Positions 11,328 to 22,712 of a stretch of 64,000 nucleotides of DNA are shown in pieces. Made by a program: the position numbers and the translations under genes. Each line of letters starts with the position of its first letter. Within the stretch, counting starts at the first letter, position 1. The stretch is from positions 11,744,427 to 11,808,426 of the forward strand of contig OX442315.1 in assembly GCA_949358305.1 (NCBI GenBank), given 5' to 3'. The notes beneath the pieces were generated by a model that saw only the letters and a list, made by a program, of their open reading frames with translations, was not told the DNA's origin and made no database searches. This DNA is from Strigamia acuminata. Lineage: Eukaryota; Arthropoda; Chilopoda; Geophilomorpha; Linotaeniidae.

Positions 11328-14300
11328 TTATGAATTATTAATGGTGAATGCTGGATTGTCAGTACCAATCTTTCTTTTGCTGATAGTTGTTGGCAACTCT
11401 ATGGCACACCTTTGTTCTTTAAACTGACACCAATTCTCCTTCTCCAATGGATCCACAGGTCCCCAATCTGGATCCGGCGCGGCACTCTGCCGGATTTTCT
11501 AATAACAAAGCACAAAAATTATAGAAACTTAACAAAAATATTTATATATATATTTTACAGCTAAAAGTGTGGGTCCAGGTTGTTTCCAGATGGCAATCAA
11601 AGCAAATATAGGAATTTGAATCATCGACAAACAAGTCAATAACCATCCGACTCCGTCGCTCCAAACCGGGTAAACGTAAGAGTCCCCGTATGTAGATCTT
11701 GTGTGGTTAACCATTATGTATATAAAAATAATCTGAAAAAGAAAATTACATTTATTTATTTATTTATTCATCCTTCAGACAAAAGAAATGTTATGCAATA
11801 GATTTTTTGTTTACCATAAGAATAATGGGTGCTGTGAGAGTCCAGGTGACTCTCAAATAAATGCTGGGCTTGTTGCCAAGCATGAATTCAATGTCATCGG
11901 AGAAGCGGGTCACACCTGAGAAAATATTAATCATTTAGTAAGGAAATAATAATGAATCATTGTCGTTTTCATTGGTATTACCATAGACCCACATGAGAGA
12001 TACGCATTCGAAGATTGCAATGAATATTAAACTTGTGCTGCCGCCGTAATCATCCATCAATTGCAACACATATTGACCGCCCTAATAACAATAAAATTAT
12101 GTAATTAAAAAAAAAATTCAAGGAAGGAAGTTGGTATTATAGTCTTCAGCAGAGCACTTACATATGTAACACACGAAAGACCGATTAAATAGCACACGCA
12201 TGCTAAGAATATGCATAATTTCATTTTGTGTTTGCGTAAAACAGGAAACTCGTCAGTCAAACTGGTTAAAATGTTCTCAAAGATTGCAAACTGAAAAAAA
12301 AAAATTTTATTATTATTATTTCTTTGTAAATGTCAAAAATCATTATTAAATATTTTTTTATGTCAAAATCCATTATTAAATATTTTTTTAATGCCAAAAT
12401 CCATTATTAAATTTTTTTAATGTCAAAATCCATTATTAAATATTTTTTTAATGTCAAAATCCATTAAAATTACCTCGCTGTCTAATCCAAGTGTAAATAA
12501 CATGAGGAAAAACAATACAGACCACAGTTGTGGTATAGGTAGTCTTGAAAGAGCTTCAGGATAGGCCACAAAAGCCAAACCAGGTCCTGAAAATGTAATA
12601 AATGTTATAGTTACTATCATAAAACCAGTTCTACAGTTTAAATTGACTGCAGAAAGTAATTATTCTTACCTCCTTTAACAACTTTATCAATGTCCAGGTC
12701 AAGTTCATGAGCCATTGAACCCAGAACAGAGAATATGACAATGCCTGCAATCAGACTTGTCACTGTATCCAATATACTAACAATAAAAGCATCCCTTTAC
12801 AAAAATAAATTAAAAATGATTAATTACACACATCAAAACCACATATTTTCTAACTTCATACCTATAAACATTATTCCTAAAAGGATTATAACTGCTGTAC
12901 ATGATCAGACTGCCCATAGAAACACCCAATGAGAAAAACATTTGTCCAGCTGCTTCTTTCCACACCTAAAATTAAAAAAAATAATAATAATAAATTAGCA
13001 TAATTAATTTCATATTAATTTTAAACTCTTACTTTAATATCCAGCAATTTTCCCCATTCAGGATACAAGAAGTAAACAACACCTTTCATGGCGCCCTCTT
13101 GCAACAAACCAGTTATTAGCAAGGTTATCAGGATAATGTAGGGAAAGGTTGCAGCAAAGTAAATCACCTGTAATCAATATTTATACACAGTTGAATGAAC
13201 TGCACACTCAATTATGCACTGTCTTAATTACCTTTCCAGAGGTTTTTATGCCTTTAATTAAACACAGAACAACAACAATCCACGAAAAGAGCAGGCACAA
13301 CGCCAAATCCCACTTCACTGTTCCTATTTCATCAATTCCAGACGATAAACGCAAAACATAGCGTCTACAAACAATGATAACATGTTGTTAGAAACTTAAA
13401 ATCTAATTATTTATTTTGGTACTCACTCCCAATATTGTTGACTTGCTGTTTGCAAGGTGATATTGTCAGTGATGTTGCCACCAAAAGTGATATTAGGCAT
13501 TTGTGTTGTTGTGTTGAATGGCATTGTTGTGGTGTTGTCTGCAATTGTCCAATTGGATGCACTGGTGTTAGTTGCCTGTGAAAAAATAAAGAAATTGTTA
13601 TTTACTGGAGATGTTTTGAAGGAAATGGTACTGTACCTGTTTGCCAGTGTTTCTGACAAAACAAGTTGCCATGTCTGCCCAAGCTGGGTCACATTTCATC
13701 CATGGTAGTTCACCTTGGAATGATGATGCCAAGTAATAGACTGTGTATGCCATTAGAATGTTGTAATAGATGCTAACAATAAAGGAAACAATGACCATAG
13801 CTACTCCAACACCTAGAAAAGAAATTTGGTTTGATTATTTTAGGATTGATGAGTGATTTAAGGAGATTTTTGTCAACACACTTACCTTTAAAAATAGGTG
13901 TACATTTCCATATAGAAAGAGGACCTTTACTCGCAAATTGTCCAAAGGCAAGTTCCATAAAATACATTGGCTTGCCAGCCAGTATTAACATGATTAAGTA
14001 TGGAATGAGAAATGCACCTGGAAGTTTAAAAGAAATGATAGCGGTAAGTTTTGGAGTTGATTTAACACTGTTGCCTAAGTTAGGGTTAATTGTAACTGTA
14101 AATTTGTGACTGTTGTAACTTTAGGACTATGATGATTTTTCGGTCTGTAGTAAATTTAGGGCTGTAGCGACTTTGTGACTGCAGTAACTATTTGGTAGGC
14201 TTTGACCGATGTATAAATTCTGTTTTTATATGATCTTTTTTAGACGATTTTGATTAAACATGGTCTAGAAAAATAAATTCAAATCCGTTTTTAAACGATT

Positions 14301-17300
14301 TCTTTTGGTCTAAAACGAGTAAAACAGTTGCCTTTTTAAAACTTGATATAAATTTCAAGGAAAAATATTCCCATTACTGCAATCATCTATGAAATATCTA
14401 AAGAATTCCCCTTGTTTGTTGTCTAGGAAATATTTAGGAAATTCCCCCTTGTTTGTGGTCTAAAAAATATTTAAAGAATTCCCCTTGTTTGTTGCCTTGA
14501 GGGAATTCCCTTTGTTTGTTGTCTAGGAAATTTTTAGGGAATCCCACTTGTTTATTGTCTAGGAAATGTTAAAAGAATTCCCATTGTTTGTTGCCTTGAG
14601 AGAATTCCCATTGTTTGTTGCCTTGAGGGAATTCCCATTGTTTGTTGCCTTGAGGGAATTCCCCTTTTTGTTGTCTTGAAAATATTGAGGGAATTTTCCT
14701 TGTATGTTTTCTAGGAAACATTTAGGAAATTCCCCCTTGTTTGTAGTCTAAGAAATATTTAAAAAATTCCCCTTGTTTGTTGCCTTGAGAGAATTCCCCT
14801 TGTTTGTTGCCTTGAGGGAATTCCCCTTGTTTGTTGCCTTAAGAGAATTCCCCTTGTTTGTTGCCTTGAGAGAATTCCCCTTGTTTGTTGCCTTGAGAGA
14901 ATTTCCCTTGTTTGTTGCCTTAAGAGAATTCCCCTTGTTTGTTGCCTTGAGAGAATTCCCCTTGTTTGTTGTCTAGGAAATATTTAGGGAATTCCCCTTG
15001 TTTGTTGCCTAGGAAATATTTAGGAAATTCCCATTGTTTGTTGTCTAGGAAATATTTAGGAAATTCCCCTTGTTAGTTGTCTAGGAAATATTTAGGAAAT
15101 TCCCCTTGTTTATTCTCTAGGAAATATTTAGAGAATTCCCCTTGTTTGTCATGTTTTTACACCGTTTTATCTGTAACTGTTTGTATCCACTGTGCAAAAA
15201 CAGAATTAGGCATGTTGTAATTTTTTAACCTTCATCTAAATATTATAATTCCTACAAAATCATTTGTCCTCAGTCCCAAATCATCACAAACATTATCTTT
15301 TCTGAATAAAACTTTCAAATAAAAACTTTTTTCAAAAAAAATAATAATAATAATAATTCTCATTAACGGCACAAAAAAGCTACACATTAGCAATAATGCA
15401 GCAAATTACAGCTTTCACTCTCACAAATGTATGTCACAAAGTACATTCTCACGTCTCTGACATTGAAGTTGCACTCATTAAAAACCTCAGCGAAAGTTAA
15501 AAAAAAAAATAAAAAATAAAAAATCGAAGGGTCATAAATAATTCATCTCGACCCACATAAATATCTTCCACACAACAATCTCTTTCCACCACAATCCCAT
15601 TCAACAAAACAACAATCCAATGCCCCAAATAATAAACAAACAAACAAACAAAATACAATAAAATAAAAATAAAAATAAAAATAAATACCAACCATTCCTT
15701 CAAACCAATTACACAAGAGCAATAAAGTTATTGCCCTTTGTTACAATTTTAATTGAATTATTGATTACCAATAAAATGTTACTAACCTCCTCCGTTGCTG
15801 TAAGCGAGGTACGGAAACCTCCAAATATTTCCAATCCCGACGGACAATCCGACGCACGAGAGCAAGAACTCCCAGCGGCTTCCCCAGTTGCCCCTTGATT
15901 CGGCGCTGTCGCTTTCCGACGGTTTTCGCGCACGTTTCGTGTCCACGTCCATTTTCTCGTCTGTTTTGTGGTTGTGCATGTTGCCGTTGCTCATTTGTTT
16001 CTCTCGCACACGTTCAACATCGTACTAGAAATATAAACCAGGTGTCGCTTTAATGGAAAGGAACGTGGAAGGTTTCGTAGTGGATAAAAGACGCATCATT
16101 AATGCGGAATAAATTGGGCTCACGTAATTGCGATTTGTGGAAAACAATTTTTTGCTTTGGGGAATGTCGGAGTTAAGAGTATTAAAGGTTATGTCGGTGT
16201 TTGTCGGTGGAGTTGACCTTCGGGATCGTTTTCTCTCGTACCGTGTTTGTTTGGTTGGTTTGTGGTGGAGTATTGTTTGGTGGTGGTTGATTACTATTTT
16301 TTCAATATTATTGAGAAAAGGTTTTAAACAATTGAAAACTGTTTTTAGACAATTGGAAACTGCTTTTAGACAACTGAAACTGCCTTTAGACAACTGAAAA
16401 CTGCTTTTAAACAATTAAAAACTGCTTTTAAACAATTAAAAACTGCTTTTAAACAATTAAAAACTGCTTTTAAACAATTAAAAACTGCTTTTAAACAATT
16501 AAAAACTGCTTTTAAACAATTAAAAACTGCTTTTAAACAATTAAAAACTGCTTTTAAACAATTAAAAACTGCTTTTAAACAATTAAAAACTGCTTTTAAA
16601 CAATTAAAAACTGCTTTTAAACAATTAAAAACTGCTTTTAAACAATTAAAAACTGCTTTTAAACAATTAAAAACTGCTTTTAAACAATTAAAAACTGCTT
16701 TTAAACAATTAAAAACTGCTTTTCAACAATTAAAAACTGCTTTTCAACAATTAAAAACTGCTTTTCAACAATTAAAAACTGCTTTTCAACAATTAAAAAC
16801 TGCTTTTCAACAATTAAAAACTGCTTTTCAACAATTAAAAACTGCTTTTTAACAATTAAAAACTGTTTTTCAACAATTAAAAAGTGCTTTTAAACAATTA
16901 AAAAGTGCTTTTAAACAATTAAAAACTACTTGCAAGCAACTAAAACTGCTTTAAAACCATTCAAACAATTCTAAACAATAAAAAAATGCTTTTAAAAGAC
17001 ATTAACAATTAAAAACAATGTTTTTAACAATGCATAGCAATGCAAAACTTGTTATTTTGACTAAACTACTTTTTCCTAAACAATTTAGAAAATCTAAACA
17101 AGCAAAAAAATACCTGCTTACAGACCAAAGAAAGTTTTGAACCAAAAAAATAATCCTAGACAATACTAACGCCAGCCTTCATTCGATGACTGAACACAAA
17201 TACCCAAAACTAGAGCAAAACATTTGTTGTGTACATCCACAGGCGGAATGCTCATCCTGTGGTTACCACAGTTTCCACTTTGTACATCAACAATGGAATC

Positions 17301-20300
17301 GTTTCCCTATTCCCTCAGTGAAAACACCGGAAACAGTTTTTCCATCATTTCAGTTCCGCAAATCAACAATACACGAACACATGACCTTGCATAGAAATTA
17401 GGAATGTGAAAGTACGACTTTAAGGTCACCATCTTTAAGGTTAAAACTTACTAAGTATTATAATTACAATTCAAAAATAAAAAAAATAAATAAAAAATAA
17501 AAATATAAAATGAATAAAAAAAATTTAATTTAATTTAAAAAATGCAATTTGAAGGTTGTTTTCACCTTCAAGGACAAATCGAGAGAAAAATGGTTCTTAA
17601 ATGTTTTCAAACCTTTCCTTCCAAGAAAGAGAAGTTCCTTGACATGCTTCAATGAATAAAGAACAAAAAGTGGTAATAACAACATCAAAGTTTATATACC
17701 TCAACAGCTTCAGCCATTGTTGATGATTGTTTTAGTAATAATAGCAATCGTAGGTGTGTGGAAATCCAAAATAAAAGATAGGTTTAATTTTATTGGTGGA
17801 TTATGTGGGATTTTGTCGGACAAGTGAAATGTGGTGGGATTTAAGTGCGGAAAAGATAAGGATTTGTTTATTTGCTAAGCCTAGAAGAAATTGCCATTTT
17901 TCCATTGCCATTCACCTGTGTCCGTGATTGTGGGAGTGAAGGTAAATGGGTGGGAGGAAGGCGGTCACGTGATTTAAAAGCCTGAGGCAAACGACCTGGA
18001 AGTCGTTAAGAAATAAAAGATTTGTCAAGAATTTAAAATTAGACTTCTTAAAACTGATTCTATCATTAATTGTATTCATAAATTGAACCCGAAATGAGTT
18101 CTCCGTATTTCCTCGTTGAAATAAAAAAAAAAATTGAATGAAATTAATTAATTATTTAAAAAAATATAATAACAGGTTTTACATCAATATGTGCATTGGT
18201 TAAGCATTGTTAAAAAAAATTTTAAAGCAGTTTTTAATTGTTAAAATAATCTCAAAAGCAATTTTGAATTGTTAAAACAATGTTAAAAGCAGTTTAGATT
18301 GTTAAAACCACCTTAACAGCAGTTTAGAATTGTTAAAACCACCTTAAAAGCAGCTTTAAATTATTAAAACAACCTTCAAAGCAGTAAAACAATGTTAAAA
18401 GCAGTTTTTGATTGTTAAAACAACCTTAAAAGCAGTAAAACAATGTTAAAAGCAGTTTTTGATTGTTAAAACAACCTTAAAAGCAGTAAAACAATGTTAA
18501 AAGCAGTTTTTAATAGTTAAAACAATCTTAAAAGCAGTTTTGAATTGTTAAAACAATCTTAAAAGCAGTTTTTAATTGTTAAAACAATCTTAAAAGCAGT
18601 TTTGAATTGTTAAAACAATCTCAAAAGCAGTGTTTAATTGATAAAACAAATAAAAACTGCTTTTGAAAATTGATATAACAATTAAAAACTGCTTTTGAAA
18701 ATTGATTTAACAATTAAAAACTGCTTTTGAAAATTAATTTAACAATTAAAAACTGCTTTTGAAAATTGATTTAACAATTAAAAACTGCTTTTGAGATTGT
18801 TTTAACAATTAAAAACTGTTTAAACTGCAATAATATAAAACAGAGTTTCTTTTCAGGTTAATAAATCTTTCAATTATTTTTTTTAAAAAATAGTTGAAAC
18901 TTATTCCTACTTGATGTTATAATTATCCAGTCGTCAATGTATTTTGACAAGTTTGATACGAATAGTAATCACGTATTGTGCACATTTTTTCCAAACCGGT
19001 CATAAAATCAGGTCATATTAAATTTAGAAAAAAAAAAAAAAAAGAAAAAAAAAATTCTTTCTAGTAAATTTATCACCCACTTTTTTCCCATCATTCAACT
19101 CTGGAGAAGTCAGTCAAGCATGACACAAGAGGCAAACCATCATTCATACTTTTATCACATAGTGAAACACATTAAAACAATTGAATAATGAAAAATAAAT
19201 GAATGAGAGATTTGTGTTATTATGAAATGTTGTACTAAATAAAATAAGATTTTTTTTTTTCTTCAAAAAAATTAAGCCAAATTGAAGATAGAAAATATGG
19301 GTCTCTTAATTAAAAGATAAAGTATTCAGTCTAATGGGTAGGCCTAATTTTTTTTCTATATATGTATATAGAACTAATTTAAAAGCTTTCAGAATTAATT
19401 GACAAATTAAGTTACGCTCAGTTTCAACGGAGAAACATTATTAAATTAGAAAAAAAATATTTATGGGTTTGTTTTAATTAGTGATTTACATTTAGTCCAG
19501 GTGTGAAATTCCGAGTGTAAAATTATTAAAAATTTAAAAAAGAAAAATTTTATAGAAAAAGAAAAATTAAACGGAGAAATATTTTTTTAAAAAATCAACC
19601 AATTTTTGAAAACTGTTATAATTGTTGAAGAAATGACCAGAAATTATGGAATAAATTGATTTAATTATTTAAAACAAACAATTATTTAATTAAAATTGTT
19701 TTAATTATTTAAAAACAAACAATTACTTAATTAAAATTGTTTTAATTGTTTAAAAACAAACAATTACTTAACTAAAGCAGTTTCAATTGTTCAAAACAAA
19801 CAACTACTTAACTAAACTGTTTAAATTGATTTTAAAACAAGTTAACACCTAATTAAAACTGCTTTAATTGTTTTAAAACAAGTTATCACCTAATTAAAAC
19901 TGTTCAAATTGTTTTAAAACAAGTTAACACTTAATTAAAACTGTTTAAATTGTTTTAAAACAAGTTAACACATAATTAAAACTGTTTAAATTGCTTTAAA
20001 ACAAGTTAACACTTAATTAAAACTCTATAAATTGTCACAAAACAAATTAACACTTAATTAAAACTGTTTTAATTGTTAGAAAACAATTTAACACCTAATT
20101 AAAACTGTTTAAATTGCTTTAAAACAACTCAACACTTAATAAAAACTCTACAAATTGTCACAAAACAAATAAATAATTAACAAAATATGTTTTTCATTCC
20201 TAGAAAACAAATAACTTCATCCTAAAATCCAAAAACTCTTTTCATTCTTAGAAAACCAAACAACTACTAAAACCAACTCAATTTTAACAACTTAAAAAAA

Positions 20301-20442
20301 AACCATAAAAATTCCACAAAAAAACCAAACAATTCCACCCAAACTAACCAAACATCACCACCAATAACCATAAACCAACACCCCAAACCAAAAAACAATC
20401 CAAACCTTAAAAACAACAAACAAAACTCACTTGTTTAGTCAT
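11328..20442 (-). CDS. SLC6 family Na+/Cl- coupled transporter (663 aa with distal first exon)
   Basis: Fifteen coding exons on the - strand in order: 20431-20442, 15787-16024, 13886-14017, 13637-13812, 13427-13575, 13232-13364, 13033-13167, 12862-12965, 12670-12794, 12474-12586, 12162-12290, 11982-12081, 11815-11915, 11559-11732, 11328-11498. All phases agree. TM1 carries the family hallmark [16 protein letters not shown] (about residues 69-84), followed by [14 protein letters not shown]8 has the [16 protein letters not shown] segment. The C-terminal tail has PDWGPVDP. Extracellular loop 2 has the paired cysteines ([11 protein letters not shown]) and seven N-glycosylation sequons. The family moves amino acids, amines or osmolytes with Na+. 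The sequence reminds me most of invertebrate nutrient amino-acid/glycine transporters, but the substrate cannot be fixed. The first exon encodes only MTKQ; an alternative first exon is listed separately. Confidence 0.9.
12310..12472. repeat. About 30-bp tandem repeat in an SLC6 intron
   Basis: Four or five head-to-tail copies of a unit containing GTCAAAATCCATTATTAAAT fill the intron between coding exons 12162-12290 and 12474-12586. Confidence 0.8.
14385..15155. repeat. 27-bp minisatellite in SLC6 intron 2
   Basis: About 770 bp of a 27-bp unit containing GAATTCCCCTTGTTTGTTGC. Some copies carry an insert reading CTAGGAAATATTTAGG. Because 27 is divisible by three, the perfect core (14773-14976) stays open in one frame as a nine-residue repeat; this is an artefact and not a gene. 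The rest of the 14018-15786 intron holds AT-rich unique sequence. Confidence 0.9.
16312..16940. repeat. 21-bp minisatellite, forward orientation, SLC6 5' intron
   Basis: Nearly perfect head-to-tail copies (about 29) of a 21-bp unit with core AATTAAAAACTGCTTTT. Variant copies (CAAC for AAAC) are grouped toward the distal end, as expected from local unit duplication. The array lies between the shared coding exon 15787-16024 and the alternative first exon at 17700. Confidence 0.92.
17700..17717 (-). CDS. Alternative first coding exon of the SLC6 gene (MAEAVE)
   Basis: On the - strand an ATG at 17715-17717 opens a six-codon exon followed directly by a GT donor (gtatat). It ends in phase 0, as does the distal MTKQ exon, so either can splice to the common exon at 16024. 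Joining gives an N-terminus MAEAVE followed by [10 protein letters not shown] and a 665-aa protein. Upstream on the - strand lie TTTAAA (17973-17978) and an E-box CACGTG (17966-17971). It is short, so chance cannot be excluded. Confidence 0.5.
17718..18000 (-). promoter_or_regulatory. Putative proximal SLC6 promoter
   Basis: This sequence precedes the alternative first exon. It is more GC-balanced than its surroundings and contains CACGTG next to a TATA-like TTTAAA about 250 bp upstream of the ATG. The assignment is inferred from position and motif only. Confidence 0.3.
18190..18640. repeat. Minisatellite in inverted orientation, SLC6 5' intron
   Basis: Imperfect units of about 31 bp with core AAAAGCAGTTTTTAATT, the reverse complement of the core of the 16312-16940 array. 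It adjoins the forward-orientation array that follows. Confidence 0.85.
18641..18825. repeat. Minisatellite switching back to forward orientation
   Basis: About six units of 32 bp with core AACAATTAAAAACTGCTTTT followed by GAAAATTGATTT. With the immediately preceding inverted array it could form a long hairpin in the pre-mRNA. Confidence 0.85.
19670..20175. repeat. About 41-bp tandem repeat near the distal SLC6 first exon
   Basis: Diverged copies of a unit with AATTAAAACTGTTTAAATTG and AACAAGTTAACAC. The core is related to the other arrays of this intron but the units are more degenerate. From 18826 to 19669 and from 20176 to 20430 there is only AT- and A/C-rich sequence without a gene. Confidence 0.75.
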
Positions 20443-20900
20443 TTTCAGTCGTCGGCTTCTGTGCAAACCGTTCAATTAATCCTCAAATAAATATAGCAAT
20501 CGGATTTAACTAGACCAGCGCATGCACAACACATATATATATATCTACAGAAGCAGAAGACAAAAAGAAGGGAATTACCCCGCCAAATTTCATGGAACTT
20601 CTTCTAATCCTGCAGCGTCACTGATTCGTCGATCACCCACGCACCTGTGGTCAAGCAAGCCTTCAAGCCCGAGTGTTATTCAGTGGGCGACCTCGGCAAG
20701 GTGAAGTAATGGCCCGCGGCTCATACTGACGTCAATTTGGGGGTTTTCCATCAAGGTACACGCGGAATGCACGTTGGTTGCAGCGCGGTAGTCCAAACGA
20801 CTGTTTTGGCATCCTGGACCACAAACCGGAAGTTGTGACAATCCGATGACAACAAATCGGAGGAAATCGATCATTTCAGTTTACTCACGTTTTTTTTTTT
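20443..20900 (-). promoter_or_regulatory. Putative distal SLC6 promoter with CRE
   Basis: The 450 bp upstream of the MTKQ exon are locally GC-rich. They contain a perfect palindromic CRE (TGACGTCA, 20727-20734), the site bound by CREB/ATF proteins, and a TATATATATATA run near 20535. This suggests a cAMP/CREB- or ATF-responsive promoter. From 20901 to 21484 there is T-rich sequence with no gene I can support. Confidence 0.4.
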
Positions 20901-21484
20901 GTATCCTTAAACAGTTGCATGATTTGATTTATTCATTTTTGCTGAGTTTTTTTGGGAACCGGAAGTGGAAATTAGTTGTTGCCTATAAATTGCGTAATTC
21001 TTAGAAATTTTTTTTATTTTTTTTTTAGAAATAATTATTATTATTATTTCATTTTTATTTTATTTTATAATTTTTTTTTTTTTTGGGGGAAATTTTTCGT
21101 TTTCGGATTTTAACTGCAGAGTGTGTCAACAATGAGGTGGAGTCGGTCGGTGGTTAATAAATTATTGGAACGATGCACAGGTGTGGCCTCATTCTTGATT
21201 TTTATTAGCAGTTTAAAATGTCGCTAAGGAACGATAAGGAATTTTTTAAATATATATATATATATATGTGGGGGGAAACGTTGACACTAATTTGGTATCA
21301 CTGCTGCGGTTGGATTGGTGTGGGTCACGTTTTAATGGGGGCGATATTGACGGTAGTCGTGTTGAATAATTGGGGCAAATGGGGGCTGGCAAACATTGCT
21401 GTTTGATTTAGCTTTTTCCTTCAGTTTGATTGATTTCAGGGATATTTTGTGCTTTTTTGGTGTTTTGTTAATGTTACTTTGGAT

Positions 21485-22345
21485 TTTAGGGCATTTATTT
21501 TGTTATTTTTCATTTGATTTTCATGATTTTGATTTGATTTTTCATGATTTTGATTCGATTTTTCATGATTTTCATTACTTTCTCTTTGGTTTTTATGATT
21601 TTATCTTTGAATTTCATGATTTTTAAGATTTTTACTTTGAATTTCATGATTTTCATGATTTTTACTTTGAATTTCATGATTTTCATGATTTTTACTTTGA
21701 ATTTCATGATTTTCATGATTTTGATTCGATTTTTCATGATTTTGATTCGATTTTTCATGATTTTGATTCGATTTTTCATGATTTTGATTCGATTTTTCAT
21801 GATTTTGATTCGATTTTTCATGATTTTCATTACTTTCTCTTTGGTTATTATGATTTTATCTTTGAATTTCATGATTTTTAAGATTTTTACTTTGAATTTC
21901 ATGATTTTCATGATTTTTACTTTGAATTTCATGATTTTCATGATTTTTACTTTGAATTTCATGATTTTCATGATTTTGATTCGATTTTTCATGATTTTGA
22001 TTCGATTTTTCATGATTTTGATTCGATTTTTCATGATTTTGATTCGATTTTTCATGATTTTGATTCGATTTTTCACGATTTTTATTCGATTTTTCATGAT
22101 TTTTATTACTTTCTCTTTGGTTTTTATGATGTTTCGCTTTGAATTTTATGATTTTCTCTTTGAATTTCATGATTTTTATGATTTTTACTTTGAATTTCAT
22201 GATTTTTATGATTTTCTCTTTGAATTTCATAATTTTTATGATTTTCTTTTTGATTTTTTGATTTTTTTCTTTGTTTTTCATAATTTTCACGATTTCATCT
22301 TCGATTTTTATGATTTTTACAATTTTGTTCAAACTTATATTCATC
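21485..22345. repeat. Higher-order simple array (21-bp and 30-bp units)
   Basis: The sequence alternates blocks of a 21-bp unit (GATTCGATTTTTCATGATTTT) and a 30-bp unit containing TGAATTTCATGATTTTCATG. A block pattern marked by TTACTTTCTCTTTGG recurs near 21575, 21829 and 22105, giving a higher-order period of about 255-276 bp. Unit lengths are multiples of three, so frames of up to 293 codons stay open on both strands; they are low-complexity by-products. From 22346 to 22712 only AT-rich sequence follows. Confidence 0.9.
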
Positions 22346-22712
22346 TATATATACTTATTTTCAAATTCTACACTGATGCCTTGAATTCAAGAGCAACAAC
22401 TAACGATGAGGACACCATCTGGTAGTAAGAATTTGTCATATGGAAGTTGATTTCAAAAATTGAAATCACTTGTAACTCGCAAAAAAGCAGTATAAAATAA
22501 TATTAAATAAATAAAATTTTTTGAAAAAAAAAAGTTTTTAATTTTTTTTTTTTTTATTTCTAAATTAAATTCCTATTTTATTTTAAAAAATTTGTGAATT
22601 ATCTAACATACTTATATTTCGATTTAATCATAAAACGAATTATACTTAAACTTACAACTTACGTTACAAATGGTTGGAAAAAAAAATGATTTAGCATTTG
22701 AAAGGGCTTATA

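Noticed and set aside
14773-14976. 67-codon frame with a perfect nine-residue repeat
   Set aside because: It is a by-product of the 27-bp minisatellite in an SLC6 intron on the opposite strand to the gene.
21510-22425. Long open frames on both strands (up to 293 codons)
   Set aside because: They are translations of 21-bp and 30-bp tandem units; low complexity, no start or splice context, and equally open on both strands.
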